A stretch of DNA of 64,000 nucleotides from Rheinheimera sp. MM224 (GTDB taxonomy: Bacteria > Pseudomonadota > Gammaproteobacteria > Enterobacterales > Alteromonadaceae). Where the stretch lies: assembly GCF_947090785.1 (NCBI RefSeq), contig NZ_OX352320.1, positions 2,841,001-2,905,000 on the forward strand, read 5' to 3'. A program made the position numbers and the translations under genes. Positions 63,900-64,000 of this stretch are shown in pieces. Below the pieces are notes generated by a model. The model did not search any database. It saw nothing but the letters and a program-made list of their open reading frames with translations, and had not been told where the DNA came from. Position 1 is the stretch's first letter. The number at the start of each line of letters is the position of its first letter.

Positions 63900-64000
63900 T
63901 CAGGCATAAACCGGTAAACGGCCACAAACTTCAGACACCTGAGCCCGCACTTTATCAATGACGCCAGCGTCACCGCGGCTGTCCAGCACGTCACAAATCA
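63900..64000 (-). CDS. glyA: Serine hydroxymethyltransferase, C-terminal fragment (runs off the window)
   Basis: The last ~33 codons of a gene that continues beyond the window edge. The visible end reads CDVLDSRGDAGVIDKVRAQV then SEVCGRLPVYA and a TGA stop, matching the end of bacterial GlyA (ICDVLD...VCxRYPVY). GlyA converts serine and tetrahydrofolate to glycine and methylene-THF. Its position just upstream of nrdR is the normal arrangement in gammaproteobacteria. Only this fragment can be judged. Confidence 0.85.
   Translation of the reverse strand, partial: ICDVLDSRGDAGVIDKVRAQVSEVCGRLPVYA

Noticed and set aside
1..64000. CRISPR arrays, tRNA/rRNA genes, intact IS elements or prophage genes
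   Set aside because: No regularly spaced repeats, tRNA-like cloverleaf or transposase/integrase-like translation was found.

Overview
The window is a chromosomal segment of a Gram-negative gammaproteobacterium. The evidence includes lipoproteins with lipoboxes, a TonB-dependent receptor, an RND pump, a PomAB-type (sodium) flagellar stator, and the conserved block glyA-nrdR-ribD-ribE-ribBA-ribH-nusB-thiL-pgpA near xseB-ispA-dxs. Gene order and protein flavour suggest an Alteromonadales/Chromatiaceae relative such as Rheinheimera or Alishewanella; that placement is inference, since no rRNA or other marker gene is present. About 60 genes are packed densely on both strands. I saw no tRNA, rRNA, CRISPR array, prophage or intact insertion sequence.

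Layout. 0.3-10.5 kb: exported M20 and DUF885 hydrolases, a Sel1/TonB-C protein, an MFS carrier, an unknown exported protein, an RhlE-like helicase and a DUF6172-type protein. 10.6-12.6 kb: an accessory patch with a frameshifted acyltransferase (break at a G7 tract), a 324-base gap with debris and an NTF2-like protein. 12.9-20.2 kb: DUF2383, an EmrE-like pump, a YggN-like protein, two DUF1566 proteins, a FapA-domain protein and two unknowns. 20.3-27.6 kb: RND adaptor and permease, a lactate-permease-family carrier, an orphan solute-binding protein and a PDZ protein.

27.7-34.2 kb is the most coherent metabolic block: a cobalamin riboswitch followed by btuD-btuC-cobT-cobS-cobU-cobC-cobO-btuF, tightly overlapping. 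It encodes inner-membrane corrinoid uptake, adenosylation and nucleotide-loop assembly. No corrin-ring synthesis genes are present in the block, so it looks like salvage. The outer-membrane receptor btuB lies 16 kb away under a second cobalamin riboswitch. 34.3-43.9 kb holds a DUF5610 protein, a lipoprotein, a FixL/FixJ-like two-component pair with duplicated PAS modules, two SDRs, OsmC, an isochorismatase-type hydrolase, a PH-domain protein, a renalase-like flavoprotein and MsrA.

46-64 kb is mostly housekeeping: yajQ with a decayed second yajQ copy facing it, vanZ-like, panE, thiI, pomB-pomA, xseB-ispA-dxs (isoprenoid precursors), a large periplasmic-propeller diguanylate cyclase, and the riboflavin/thiamine operon. 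RibBA in that operon has a GTP cyclohydrolase II-like half without the expected zinc cysteines, so it is probably a RibBX-type DHBP synthase. Main points for follow-up: the poly-G frameshift, the yajQ pseudogene with an ATG-to-AAG start loss, the RibBX-type degeneration, the switchable hairpins after the btuB riboswitch, intra-operon terminator-like hairpins before ribH and thiL, and the variant GGDEF site.
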